A stretch of 64,000 bases of DNA, taken from assembly GCA_014155875.1 (NCBI GenBank), contig JACEFZ010011135.1, forward strand, positions 26,001-90,000, written 5' to 3'. Of the stretch, positions 1 through 10,634 are shown piece after piece (within the stretch, counting starts at the first letter, position 1; the number at the start of each line of letters is the position of its first letter). This DNA is from Cepaea nemoralis. Its lineage: Eukaryota; Mollusca; Gastropoda; Stylommatophora; Helicidae. A program made the translations under genes and the position numbers. Below the pieces are notes generated by a model. The model was not told the DNA's origin, did not search any database, and was given only the letters and a program-made list of their open reading frames with translations.

Positions 1-3000
1 AAACTGGTGGAGTTCCCTGTTGGTTGTTGTTTAGAAACAATCCCCTCCCATATAACACAAAACAAATTTATTAATACACTTCAGAACGACGAACACGGTA
101 GAGTTTATAACGATCATAGGTGCTTTTTTCCGTGCGTTGGTTGTTTTCAGAACTGGGTCTGTCAGAAATATACGAAAAGATACACGAAAACTGTTCAAAG
201 AATGGTTGCGATATAAAGGTGTCAAATCCCACAAACATTTCACCGTGGTCAATTTAGTTGATCCCGGTGGTAGAAGAATGTTTCAAAATACTAATAAATG
301 TGTTTAGTTTTACAAAGGAGGAACATCTTGTTCCGAAAATTAGAAGTAGTAGTACACATCCAGATATACTGAATCTTCTTCTACATGAAAACCATTTCAT
401 GTATATTGTTGATATTAACAGGGCCGCTCGTGTTTTTCCTGTGGGAAATGCGGGCAAGTGTTTAAGATGTATTGTCGACTGACACGTCACGAACTTACGT
501 GTACAGGGGTAGCTACCATTGAAACATATAAAGGCGGGATTTATCGACCGACTGAATCCATCTTGGAATTACTATGTGAACATGGGTTTGATGTAGACGT
601 AAACTTATTTTCCCATATAGAGCATGCTATGACATGGAATCTTTCTTCTCTAATGAAAATTACCAGCTGACTCAAAGTCGACGACCTTTATAGCCAGACA
701 CGTCCCCCTCTCGTGTGCCGTCGCCTCTAATGTCCCTGGGTTCGACACCCCTAAATGTTTCATTACCACAGGTGATCCACAGGTCCTCGTAAATGAAATG
801 TTGGACTATCTCCATGAAATAGCTGATAGGTCTTATGAGCTGTTACTGAAAAAGTTCGAGTCAGTCTTTGAAAAATTAGGTGACCACCCAAAATTAAGTG
901 AAAGACTCGACTCCTTTCTGAAAGTGTTACCTATGTTTGGCCTGAATAGCGGAAAATATGACATTAACCTAATAAACCCTTATTTAATACGGTATTTCCT
1001 TGATCGGGAGGCTAACCCATTTAAATTTATAGTCAAAAGAAATAATAATTTCATGTGCATAGCGACAGAAAGACTGAAATTCCTTGACGTCTCCAACTTT
1101 CTGGTTCCAGGTGTAAGTTACGCGCAATATCTGGCCTCTTTTGGTATTGAAGAGTCAAAGGGTTTTTTTCATACGAATATCTGACCGATCTGGGAAAGTT
1201 AAATGAGACAGCCCTACCACCACATACGGCCTTTTTCTCAAGACTTAAAAACCGTAACATTTCCGAGGCAGAATACACCGTTTGTCAGAAATCATGGACC
1301 GACAATAAGATGACCACATTGAGGGACTTTTTAATTTCGTACAACATCAAAGACGTGTCCCCCTTTCTAAAAGCCCTGGACAAACAAACCTTTTATGCAG
1401 AGTTAAAAATAGACATGTGTAAGCAGGCCATCTCTGTCCCCGGTATTACTCTACAGTACCTATTCAACACCATGAATAAAGATGTTTCTTTTGTTTTGTG
1501 TTCGAAGAAGGAGGAGAAGGTGCACAAGTTGTTACGAGACAATATAGTGGGTGGGCCGAGTATCATTTTTCATCGTTACCACGAAGCCAATGAGACCCGT
1601 ATCAGGGGTAATAAACTGGTAAAAAGTATTAAAGGGTTTGATGCGAATGCCTTATACCTTTGGTCTCTTATGAAAGATATGCCAACAAACTTCCCCATAT
1701 ATCGAAGCCGCAAGGATGGGTTTAGAGCCCATAGATTACACAAGTACACACGTCAGTGTCGAGAGTGGTTAAGTTGGGTGTCACATAATGAAAATATAGA
1801 TTTAAAAACCCAATTCAATAGTCATGAGATGCAGCTCGGTGATCGACATATTCGAGTAGATGGGTGGGATAAAAAGAATACAGCTTACCAATTCCATGGG
1901 TGTTTGTTCCATGGACACCCATCTTGCCGTCTAACTGCTGGGAAAACTATTAATCCGGTTAATAAGAAACCACTAGAAGAACTGCACCAGAATACGTGTG
2001 ACATTCACGAGTATCTACAGAAAAGTTGTTGGGGTGACAGTTAAGGTTATTTGGGAATGTGAGTGGCAGAGACTAAAGAGATCAAATACAACCATCAAGT
2101 GTTTCTTGCGGGAAATATTTCCACCGTCAGAGCTTCCTTGGGGCTCGGTGAGTGAAAACCAGATCATCGAGGCTGTAAAAAGTGATACATTTTTCGGGTT
2201 GGTGGAGTGTGATATAGAGACCCCGACTGATTTACAAGAGGCCTTTGCCGAAATGCCCCCTATTTTTAAGAACACAGAAGTGTCGAGGGACGATATTAGG
2301 GAGTTTATGAAAGAATACGCCATAAAAAATAAACTACTGAGTACCCCACGACGGACTTTGATTAGTAGTTATTTCGGGAAGAAAATATTATTAGCCACCC
2401 CTCTTTTAAAGTGGTATCTAGCCCATGGGTTGGTAGTTACACACATCTACCAGACAATAGAGTATCGACCAGTTAGTTGTTTTAAACAATTTGGGGAATC
2501 AGTGTCTAATGCCCGTCGCCAAGGGGACAAAAATCCAGCCGAGTCTATTACAGCCGACACAATGAAGTTGTTAGGTAACGCCGCTTACGGTAAAACATTA
2601 ACTAATAAAGCCAAACATACCGATGTCTCCTACTGCCACGGAAAAGACACTACTAAAGTACTCAATAACCCCAGATTTAAAAGCATGACTGGTATTACAG
2701 ATGATCTTTTCGAAGTTGAAACCCTAAAGAAGAAAACAGTCTGGGATCTACCTCTACAGATTGGTTTTTTCGTTTATCAATATGCCAAATTAAGAATGTT
2801 AGAGTTTTATTATGACTTTCTAGACACATTTATCTCTAAAGACGACTATCAACTAACTGAAATGGACACTGACTCTCTCTACTTGGCCCTTAGTGCCGAT
2901 TCACTCTCTGAAGTAGTTAGACCACTCCTACGAGAAGAATATGACAGAGTCTACAATCAGTGGTTCCCGTCTGAAACCTGCCCTGTTCATAAAACTACTA

Positions 3001-3230
3001 TCTGTCAGGACTGTGTGGATATCAAAGCCTATGAAAAGAGAACCCCTGGTCTTTTAAACTAGAATACGAAGGGGAGGGGATGGTGTCGTTATGTAGTAAG
3101 ACGTATATTTGTGTCGGAGATTATGATAAAATCAGTACCAAAGGTCTGACCAAAAACCACAACACTCATCTAAACAAGGACACTTTTTGGAAGTACACAC
3201 TCAAACACGAAGTGGGGGAACCAATATAAG
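1..3230 (+). pseudogene. Family B DNA polymerase relic (Polinton/adintovirus-like), N-terminus cut by window edge
   Basis: The intact protein would copy DNA of a mobile or viral element, probably by protein priming. Visible parts in order: an N-terminal zinc finger C-x2-C-x12-H-x3-C (440-502); an endonuclease-like segment with FHGCLFHG (1892-1915); polymerase motif A GFDANALYLW (1634-1663); motif B KLLGNAAYG (2565-2592); motif C DTDS (2865-2876). The N-terminal and C-terminal stretches also read like this family once frames are followed by eye. The frame is broken near 130, 260, 455, 670, 1165, 2037 and 3055, and the homology ends at a TAA about 3228, so it cannot encode a working enzyme. No integrase, packaging ATPase, protease or capsid gene is seen in the window. 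The motif set is direct observation; assignment to Polinton or adintovirus rather than another family-B lineage is inference. Confidence 0.88.
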
Positions 3231-3338
3231 CTTCAAGACACAAGACTCTTCTGTATATACATATCAGCAACATCGTGCATCTCTGTCATATCTGTATATA
3301 AAAAGACAGACACAAAGTGATAATATCTCGACTATGCC

Positions 3339-3927
3339 GCTACTTATTTAATATGCATTGTATTGTCTATACATGGTTTAATAAAAACATTATATACCTT
3401 ACTTGACTCGCTTGTTATTTTGAATGTTGTATTTTTTATGTTGTTATAGTACCTACAATTTAAGGGGTCACTAGACCACACCTACTCTGATGAGTCACTA
3501 GACCATACCTCTGACCACCCCTATATTTAAAAAAACCGGAGAGTTATCGCCCTTTGCGGATCAGGGTCGATAATTAGTAATAATATATAAGATCCGCAAA
3601 AAGGAGCGGCCTTTGTACATCTACACTACTTGCTGCTACTTATTTAATATGCATTGTATTGTCTATACATGGTTTAATAAAAACATTATATACCTTACTT
3701 GACTCGCTTGTTATTTTGAATGTTGTATTTTTTATGTTGTTATAGTACCTACAATTTAAGGGGTCACTAGACCACACCTACTCTGATGAGTCAATAGACC
3801 ACACCTCTGACCACCCCTATATTTAAAAAAACAGGAGTGTTATCGCCCTTTGCGGATCAGGGTCGATAATTAGTAATAATATATAAGATCCGCAAAAAAG
3901 GAGCGGCTTTTGTACATCTACACTACT
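3339..3927. repeat. 296-bp tandem duplication with internal hairpin
   Basis: 3339-3630 is repeated at 3635-3927 with a handful of differences. Each copy carries perfect 10-bp arms TTTGCGGATC and GATCCGCAAA (3553-3562 with 3591-3600; 3849-3858 with 3887-3896) around an AT-rich loop of about 28 bases. It also contains two short repeats of the form GGTCACTAGACCA. The block directly follows the polymerase relic and may be the end region of that element. Confidence 0.85.
3380..3385 (+). promoter_or_regulatory. Candidate poly(A) signal after the polymerase relic
   Basis: AATAAA lies about 150 bases after the last polymerase-like codon, in the first copy of the duplicated block, and is repeated in the second copy near 3676. 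It fits a 3' end of the old gene, but AT-rich sequence gives this hexamer by chance. Confidence 0.3.
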
Positions 3928-4023
3928 CATAATGCCCATTATTGCTTGACGCATTTTGCTTGTCTATATCTGAAACTACTCATTGGGTGTTTGTTTTTTT
4001 TAATTTATATTTTTCTCCATTGG

Positions 4024-6372
4024 TGAGGTGTGGTTGGAAACGAAGCCAATGTTGCCGTGCTGTTGGTGACTAAGCTAGTGTTGAGGTGTTGTTGGTAACT
4101 AAGCTAGTGTTGAGGTGTTGTTGGAAACGATGCCAGTGTTGCGGTGCTGTTGGTAACTAAGCTAGTGTTGAGGTGTTGTTGGTAACTAAGCTAGTGTAGA
4201 GGTGTTGTTGGTAACTAAGCTAGTGTAGAGGTGTTGTTGGTAACTAAGCTAGTGTTGAGGTGTTGTTGGAAACGATGCCAATGTTGAGGTGTTGTTGGTA
4301 ACTAAGCTTGTGTAGAGGTGTTGTTAGTAACTAAGCTAGTGTTGAGGTGCTGTTGGAAACGATGTCAATGTTGCGGTGCTGTTGGTAACTAAGCTAGTGT
4401 TGAGGTGTTGTTGGTAATTACGCTAGTGTTTAGGTGTTGTTGGTAACTAAGCTAGTGTTGAGGTGTTGTTGGTAACTAAGCTAGTATTCAGGTGTTGTTG
4501 GTAACTAAGCTAGTGTTGAGGTGTTGTTGGTAACTAAGCTAGTATTCAGGTGATGTTGGTAACTAAGCTAGTGTAGAGGTGTTGTTGGTAACTAAGCTAG
4601 TGTAGAGGTGTTGTTGGTAACTAAGCTAGTGTTGAGGTGTTGTTGGTAACTAAGCTAGTATTCAGGTGTTGTTGGTAACTAAGCTAGTGTAGAGGTGTAG
4701 TTGGTAACTAAGCTAGTGTAGAGGTGTTGTTGGTAACTAAGCTAGTGTAGAGGTGTTGTTGGTAACTAAGCTAGTGTTGAGGTGTTGTTGGTAACTAAGC
4801 TAGTGTTGAGGTGTTGTTGGTAACTAAGCTAGTATTCAGGTGTTGTTGGTAACTAAGCTAGTGTAGAGGTGTTGTTGGTAACTAAGCTAGTGTTGAGGTG
4901 TTGTTGGTAACTAAGCTAGTATTCAGGTGATGTTGGTAACTAAGCTAGTGTAGAGGTGTTGTTGGTAACTAAGCTAGTATTCAGGTGTTGTTGGTAACTA
5001 AGCTAGTATTCATGTGTTGTTGGTAACTAAGCTAGTATTCAGGTGTTGTTGGTAACTAAGCTAGTGTAGAGGTGTTGTTGGTAACTAAACTAGTGTAGAG
5101 GTGTTGTTGGTAACTAAGCTAGTATTCAGGTGTTGTTGGTAACTAAGCTAGTGTAGAGGTGTTGTTGGTAACTAAGCTAGTGTTGAGGTGTTGTTGGTAA
5201 CTAAGCTAGTATTCAGGTGTTGTTGGTAACTAAGCTAGTGTAGAGGTGTTGTTGGTGACTAAGCTAGTGTTGAGGTGTTGTTGGTAACTAAGCTAGTGTA
5301 GAGGTGTTGTTGGTGACTAAGCTAGTGTTGAGGTGTTGTTGGTAACTAAGCTAGTGTAGAGGTGTTGTTGGTAACTAAGCTAGTGTTGAGGTGTTGTTGG
5401 TAACTAAGCTAGTATTCAGGTGTTGTTGGTAACTAAGCTAGTGTAGAGGTGTTGTTGGTAACTAAGCTAGTGTAGAGGTGTTGTTGGTAACTAAGCTAGT
5501 GTAGAGGTGTTGTTGGTAACTAAGCTAGTGTAGAGGTGTTGTTGGTAACTAAGCTAGTGTTGAGGTGTTGTTGGTAACTAAGCTAGTGTTGAGGTGTTGT
5601 TGGTAACTAAGCTAGTATTCAGGTGTTGTTGGTAACTAAGCTAGTGTAGAGGTGTTGTTGGTAACTAAGCTAGTGTTGAGGTGTTGTTGGTAACTAAGCT
5701 AGTATTCAGGTGTTGTTGGTAACTAAGCTAGTGTAGAGGTGTTGTTGGTAACTAAGCTAGTATTCAGGTGTTGTTGGTAACTAAGCTAGTATTCAGGTGT
5801 TGTTGGTAACTAAGCTAGTGTAGAGGTGTTGTTGGTAACTAAGCTAGTGTAGAGGTGTTGTTGGTAACTAAGCTAGTGTAGAGGTGTTGTTGGTAACTAA
5901 GCTAGTGTAGAGGTGTTGTTGGTAACTAAGCTAGTGTAGAGGTGTTGTTGGTAACTAAGCTAGTGTAGAGGTGTTGTTGGTAACTAAGCTAGTGTAGAGG
6001 TGTTGTTGGTAACTAAGCTAGTGTTGAGGTGTTTTTGGTGACTAAGCTAGTGTTGAGGTGCAGTTGGTAATTACACTAGTGTTGAGATGTTTATAACTAA
6101 GCTAGTGTTGAAGTGCTGTTGGAAACAACGCCAATGTTGAGATGTTGTTATTGACTAAGCTAATGCGTAGGTGATGTTGGTAACTAAGCTAATGTAGAGT
6201 TGCTGTTGGCAACTAAGCTAGAGTTGAGCTACTGTTTGTAATCAAGCTAGAGTTAGGTGCTGTTGATAACTTAGCTAGAGGTGCTGTTGGTAACTAAGCT
6301 AGAGTTAAGGTGCTGTTAGTAACTTAGCTAGAGTTGAGGTGCTGTTAATAATTAAACTAGAGTTGAGATGCT
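4024..6372. repeat. 29-bp minisatellite, about 80 units
   Basis: The unit core is GTTGGTAACTAAGCTAGT, followed by a short variable part and GGTGTT. Three variants dominate: GTGTTGAG, GTGTAGAG and GTATTCAG. The centre is nearly identical from unit to unit, while both ends (before about 4440 and after about 6020) are diverged, as expected of an array homogenised from the middle. Stops in all frames rule out coding. Confidence 0.95.
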
Positions 6373-7328
6373 TTTCGTTAGGAAGCCGACGCTGTTCTGC
6401 TGTCGTAAAGAAGTCAATGAGCATAATAAAGTCTTTCATTTCTTCTGTGTTTTGTGTTTCCTTGTTTAGTTGTTTCTAGTGCGTTTCTTTGTTTGTAGTC
6501 CTCCTTGTTTCCTTTATCAGTATTGCCAACATCTAGCAGCGCTATCTTCATAAAACATCATTTTATAGTATTAATTATAATTTTATATATATATATATTC
6601 GAGTGTCATTTTCCCACGTTAGTCGTAAGTTAGTCGTTAGTCTCGGTTCCGACTTCACGACAAAGGATAACCCAATAATACTCCTTTCCTGTGCCAGAGA
6701 ATATCAAACAAAACACTCCTCACTATCACATGTGAAAAGTTGGACTGGCAGCAGTCCCGACAAACCAACAGCATGCACAGTCCCATCACAAGACAACCCT
6801 CTTGCACAACACTAGTTGAGAATTATTGGTATCAAATATAAATACAAATATAAACGCAAAACTATTGATAGAAAGCATAATCCTGAAAGAAGCGATAGAT
6901 CTAGAACAGGAAAGTGAACACAGAACATGTAAGTCACCTTGGGCCATATAATGTATGAGGCAAGGGAACTGGTTGAAGATCGAGAATACGATCAGCGGAC
7001 CTTGACGAGAGCCATGTTCAACAAAGGATCTGCCAGTTAATGATGGCCAACTTATTTCATTTACTGCCTTCTTTATTAGCTTTCATCAAGCCGGTGTCTT
7101 TTTGTGTTCCCATCAATTATGTCTACACCCGTGACGTTTATTAACAGGGCACAGCTCGTGGATTGATGAATATTATGACCCGAGGCGAGATATCGAGTGC
7201 TCATTTGTTATCGTGCTGTTCTTTTGCTTTCACATGACGGACAATTACGCTATAAATTAGGTAATTCTATTGATAGAACTGAGAGCTGGCTTTTGCCATT
7301 TGTCCCATTATAGGCGCATGGGTATATG
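6373..7328. other. Unassigned spacer
   Basis: I see a short TA run at about 6585-6598 and a 70-codon open frame (6603-6815) of low-complexity composition that I do not believe is a gene. Nothing else is recognised. Confidence 0.5.
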
Positions 7329-7565
7329 GTAGCCGGTTATTTGGCGAAGGGGTTTCGGACGCAATTCATAATCCCGCATACGGCATTCGATACACAGGTG
7401 TGGGAGATTTGGCAGCAGGCTATCTTGCGTTGGTTACAATACAATGGTATGATGCCGATCGTTCAGAAAGCAATGGCAAACTATTGTACGTAAACCTGTT
7501 AAGAAATGGCAAACATCCCAAAATTTTCTGGGGTTGAATGCGACGTCCTATAAAGAATATGCAAC
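7329..7565 (+). repeat. SINE-H copy, sense strand plus
   Basis: A tRNA-like head (box A-like TTGGCGAAGGGG, box B-like GCATTCGATACAC) leads into a body with CGTTCAGAAAGCAATGGCAA and a 3' end reading GACGTCCTATAAAGAATATG. The same order recurs in at least a dozen other places in the window. Confidence 0.8.
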
Positions 7566-8095
7566 TAACATTTTGGGTGTATGGTTAAAAAGGAAAAAGT
7601 AAACGACAAGGTTGGGTTGACAATAGTAACACGGTGACCTCATAAGTAAGTTTAAAGTTTGCGCGCTCCTTTTTTATTTTTTTGACATGCACCAAAGAGG
7701 AACAGAGTTCTGTTATGCGTTTTTTCTTTTAAATCAGTGAAGGAGTGAAACCTATAGAAATTCATCGGTGAATGAAGGTCCAGTATTGTGATGCATGCCT
7801 GTCAGTGCAGCAAGTGTATGAGTGGAGTAGGAAGTTTCAAAACAGCTGACTTCTGTGACAGACTGCTCTCGACCGGGTCAGGCACACCGAGTAGTGACTC
7901 CAGAGTCAAGTTTTATTCTACAGGAATCGAATCACTTCATCGGCACTGGAGGACTTTCAGTTAACGCAGTTGTGACTATATAGAAAAATAACACACGTGT
8001 TCTTTACTTTTTCAGAATATATTAACCGCACACCAACAAACAAACAAATAAAGCGTTTAACGTGTTCATTTGATCCCCCTCTGGATTTTGTACGA
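7566..8095. other. Unassigned spacer
   Basis: No gene or known repeat recognised. The flanking minisatellite begins near 8096. Confidence 0.4.
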
Positions 8096-8998
8096 GTACA
8101 TGTTTGTACAGAATTTGTACAAAATAGTACAGAGATACAGAATTTTGTATATCTTTGTACAGAGATACAAAATCTTGTATATGTTTGTGCGAAGATACAA
8201 AATCTTGTGCAGAGTTGCCAAATCGTGTATATTTTTGTGCAGTGTTACCAAATCTTGTATATGTTTGTGCAGAGATACATAATCTTGTATATATTTGTGC
8301 AGAGATACAAAATTTTGTATATGTTTTTACAGAGATACAAAATATTGTATACGTATGTGCAGAGATACAGAATCTTGTATATATTTGTGCAGAAATACAA
8401 AATATTGTATATGTTTGTACAGAGATACAAAATATTGTATATGTGTGTGCAGAGATATGGAATCTTGTATATATTTGTGCAGAGATACAAAATATTGTAT
8501 ATGTTTTAATAGTAATAATTAAGTTGCATGGCCTTCACAGGACGTAGCAGTCAACCCCAACATTTTCGCTGTTCGTGATTCCTGGGCAAAATTTACGTAG
8601 TTTGCCATTGCTTTCTGAACGACCGGCTCTTATACCTATTTTCGAAAAAACCAGCATCGCTGTGTTTCGAACCCGGGTATACAGGTTCACAAACCGCGTT
8701 TGCAAGCCCTCAGCCACAGTTACCGGTGTATATGCTTTACAGAGACACAAATATTATATATGTGTGTGCAGAGATCCATAATTTTGTATATGCTTGTACA
8801 GAGATACGAAATATTGTGCAGTTACCAAATCGTGTATACGTCTCTGCAGAGATACACAATCCTGTATGTGTTTGTGCAGAGTTACAGAATCTTGTATACG
8901 CTTGTGCAGATATATAAAATCTTGTAAATGTTTGTGCAGTTACCAAATCTTGTATAAGTTTATGTAGAGATACAAGATCGTGTGTATATGTGCGAAGA
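8096..8998. repeat. 30-bp minisatellite, interrupted by SINE-H
   Basis: Units contain GCAGAGATACAAAATATTGT followed by ATATGTTTGT. The period of 30 is a multiple of three, so several frames stay open for up to 170 codons on both strands. These open frames are by-products of the repeat, not genes. The array stops at about 8515 and resumes at about 8727 around a SINE. Confidence 0.9.
8521..8727 (-). repeat. SINE-H copy inside the 30-bp minisatellite
   Basis: On the plus strand it reads CAGGACGTAGCAGTCAACCC, then GCTTTCTGAACGACCGGCTC, then GTGTTTCGAACCC. This is the SINE-H order in antisense. Array units continue on both sides, so the SINE entered an existing array or the array grew on both sides later. 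Confidence 0.8.
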
Positions 8999-9532
8999 AA
9001 TCTAAGCGTCTTACTTTTATGTACACTATCTACCGTTTGCGAGAGAAAACCGCAAGGAAAGAAAGCCGCATAATTCCCGCTTGTTCACATTTCTTGAAAC
9101 GCAGTTTTCTTATCTTCAGCTAACGGCTACCACATCCCGTGGAGAGACATAAATTACCATATACTGCATATCCGTCGTCTGCTCGAGAATAGAAATTTTA
9201 ATAACATCAAATATTGCCCATCCAGGATAAGCTGATGGCATTCCTCATACAGAGTCACGTGTCCATATTGTTATATGAGACTTGCATCTCATCGCATGAA
9301 CAGGAAGGGAATCAAAGTAATCAAGATAGGGCGGCCGTGGTAGATTAGTTAACTTGCTTTCTTCCCGTTATGCTGGTGCAGTATTATATTGTAAGGATAA
9401 TTAGCTTGTTTTCTTCCCGTCAGGCTGGTATCGCCGTAAATAACGTTAATAGCTGAAAGAAATCAGAAGAGAATTCATTGTTTGCCACAATACGGTCTGA
9501 AAATTGACAGTACATCGTGGGCCATTCAACAT

Positions 9533-9643
9533 TTTATGAATAATAAAGACGAAACAAAATTGTATGAGTAATAAAGAAGAGACAAGATTTTATGTACAAT
9601 AAAGATGAGACAACATGGTATGTTCAATAAACAAGAGACAAAG
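9533..9643. repeat. About 29-bp tandem repeat, 4 copies
   Basis: Four diverged units resemble TTATGAATAATAAAGACGAA followed by ACAAAAT. The flanks 8999-9532 and 9644-9716 hold nothing I recognise apart from a duplicated TTCTTCCCGT phrase near 9360 and 9412. Confidence 0.6.
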
Positions 9644-9716
9644 ATAGGCGTTTCTATAAATAAACAACAACATTCTCAGCTTTATGAAGATCGATGGTTA
9701 CAGTTAGTATGAATCT

Positions 9717-9880
9717 TACCTCAGAAATCGGAGTGGGTTCCAATGATGGCGAGGGACACTGGTAAAAGACAAAGCTATCCCACATACACAAACATCAGTC
9801 TAGTGAGCAAGAAGTAGTAGCACATGTATAAACTAAACTTCAGTTCAAAGGGAGCGAATGTAAACAAACAAATAAACAAG
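9717..9880 (+). repeat. SINE-A copy, 5' truncated
   Basis: It carries the SINE-A body (GGAGTGGGTTCC, GATGGCGAGGGACACTGGTA) and the 3' end (AGAAGTAGTAGCACATGTAT, CAGTTCAAAGGGAGCGAA). The tRNA-like head is missing. Confidence 0.75.
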
Positions 9881-9954
9881 TGTGAACTCTTCCATGGCGG
9901 TGACGGATGTCACTTAGAGGTAGTGAATGTATTTTCACAATCCGACATATCGGG

Positions 9955-10110
9955 CTCGAATTCAGCCGTCGGCTTTGCATTGATTTTGAGTAATAGTATA
10001 AGCGTCGGCCGTTCAGAAAACAATCGCAAGCTAAATGTTACATGTCATTTACATGATGTCGCAATCAATCACGGCATTGTTCGGCTGTTTGTGATTTCCC
10101 AGGAAGTTTT
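9955..10110. repeat. Rearranged SINE-H fragments
   Basis: The first half has the sense-strand phrase CGGCCGTTCAGAAAACAATC. The second half has the opposite-strand phrase GATGTCGCAATCAATCACGG followed by GCTGTTTGTGATTTCC. Two pieces of the same family therefore lie tail to tail. Confidence 0.55.
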
Positions 10111-10149
10111 ACCATTCTCTCTACACTCGTTCTGACAAACATAATAATC

Positions 10150-10397
10150 TTTCGCAGTCATATACCGCGTCTTTCGCTGACTTCATCGCTGTCCCACCCC
10201 CTCTCTCTCTCCCACAGCGGGTCTTTCGCTGTCTTCATGTCTGTTCCCCACTCTCTCCCCCACAGATCATATTCTTCCCCAGTCATATACCGCGTCTTTC
10301 GCTGTCTTCATGTCTGTCCCACCCTCTCTCTCTCTCTCACAGATCATATTCTTCCCCAGTCATATACCGCGTCTTTCGCTGTCTTCATGTCTGTCCC

Positions 10398-10493
<96 letters not shown>

Positions 10494-10555
10494 ATCATAT
10501 TCTTCCCCCGTCATATACCGCGTCTTTCGCTGACTTCATGTCTGTCCCACCCTCT

Positions 10556-10634
<79 letters not shown>

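Noticed and set aside
4024..6372. Possible CRISPR or centromeric satellite
   Set aside because: No spacers; 29-bp units and a total of 2.3 kb are more like a minisatellite than a centromere satellite.
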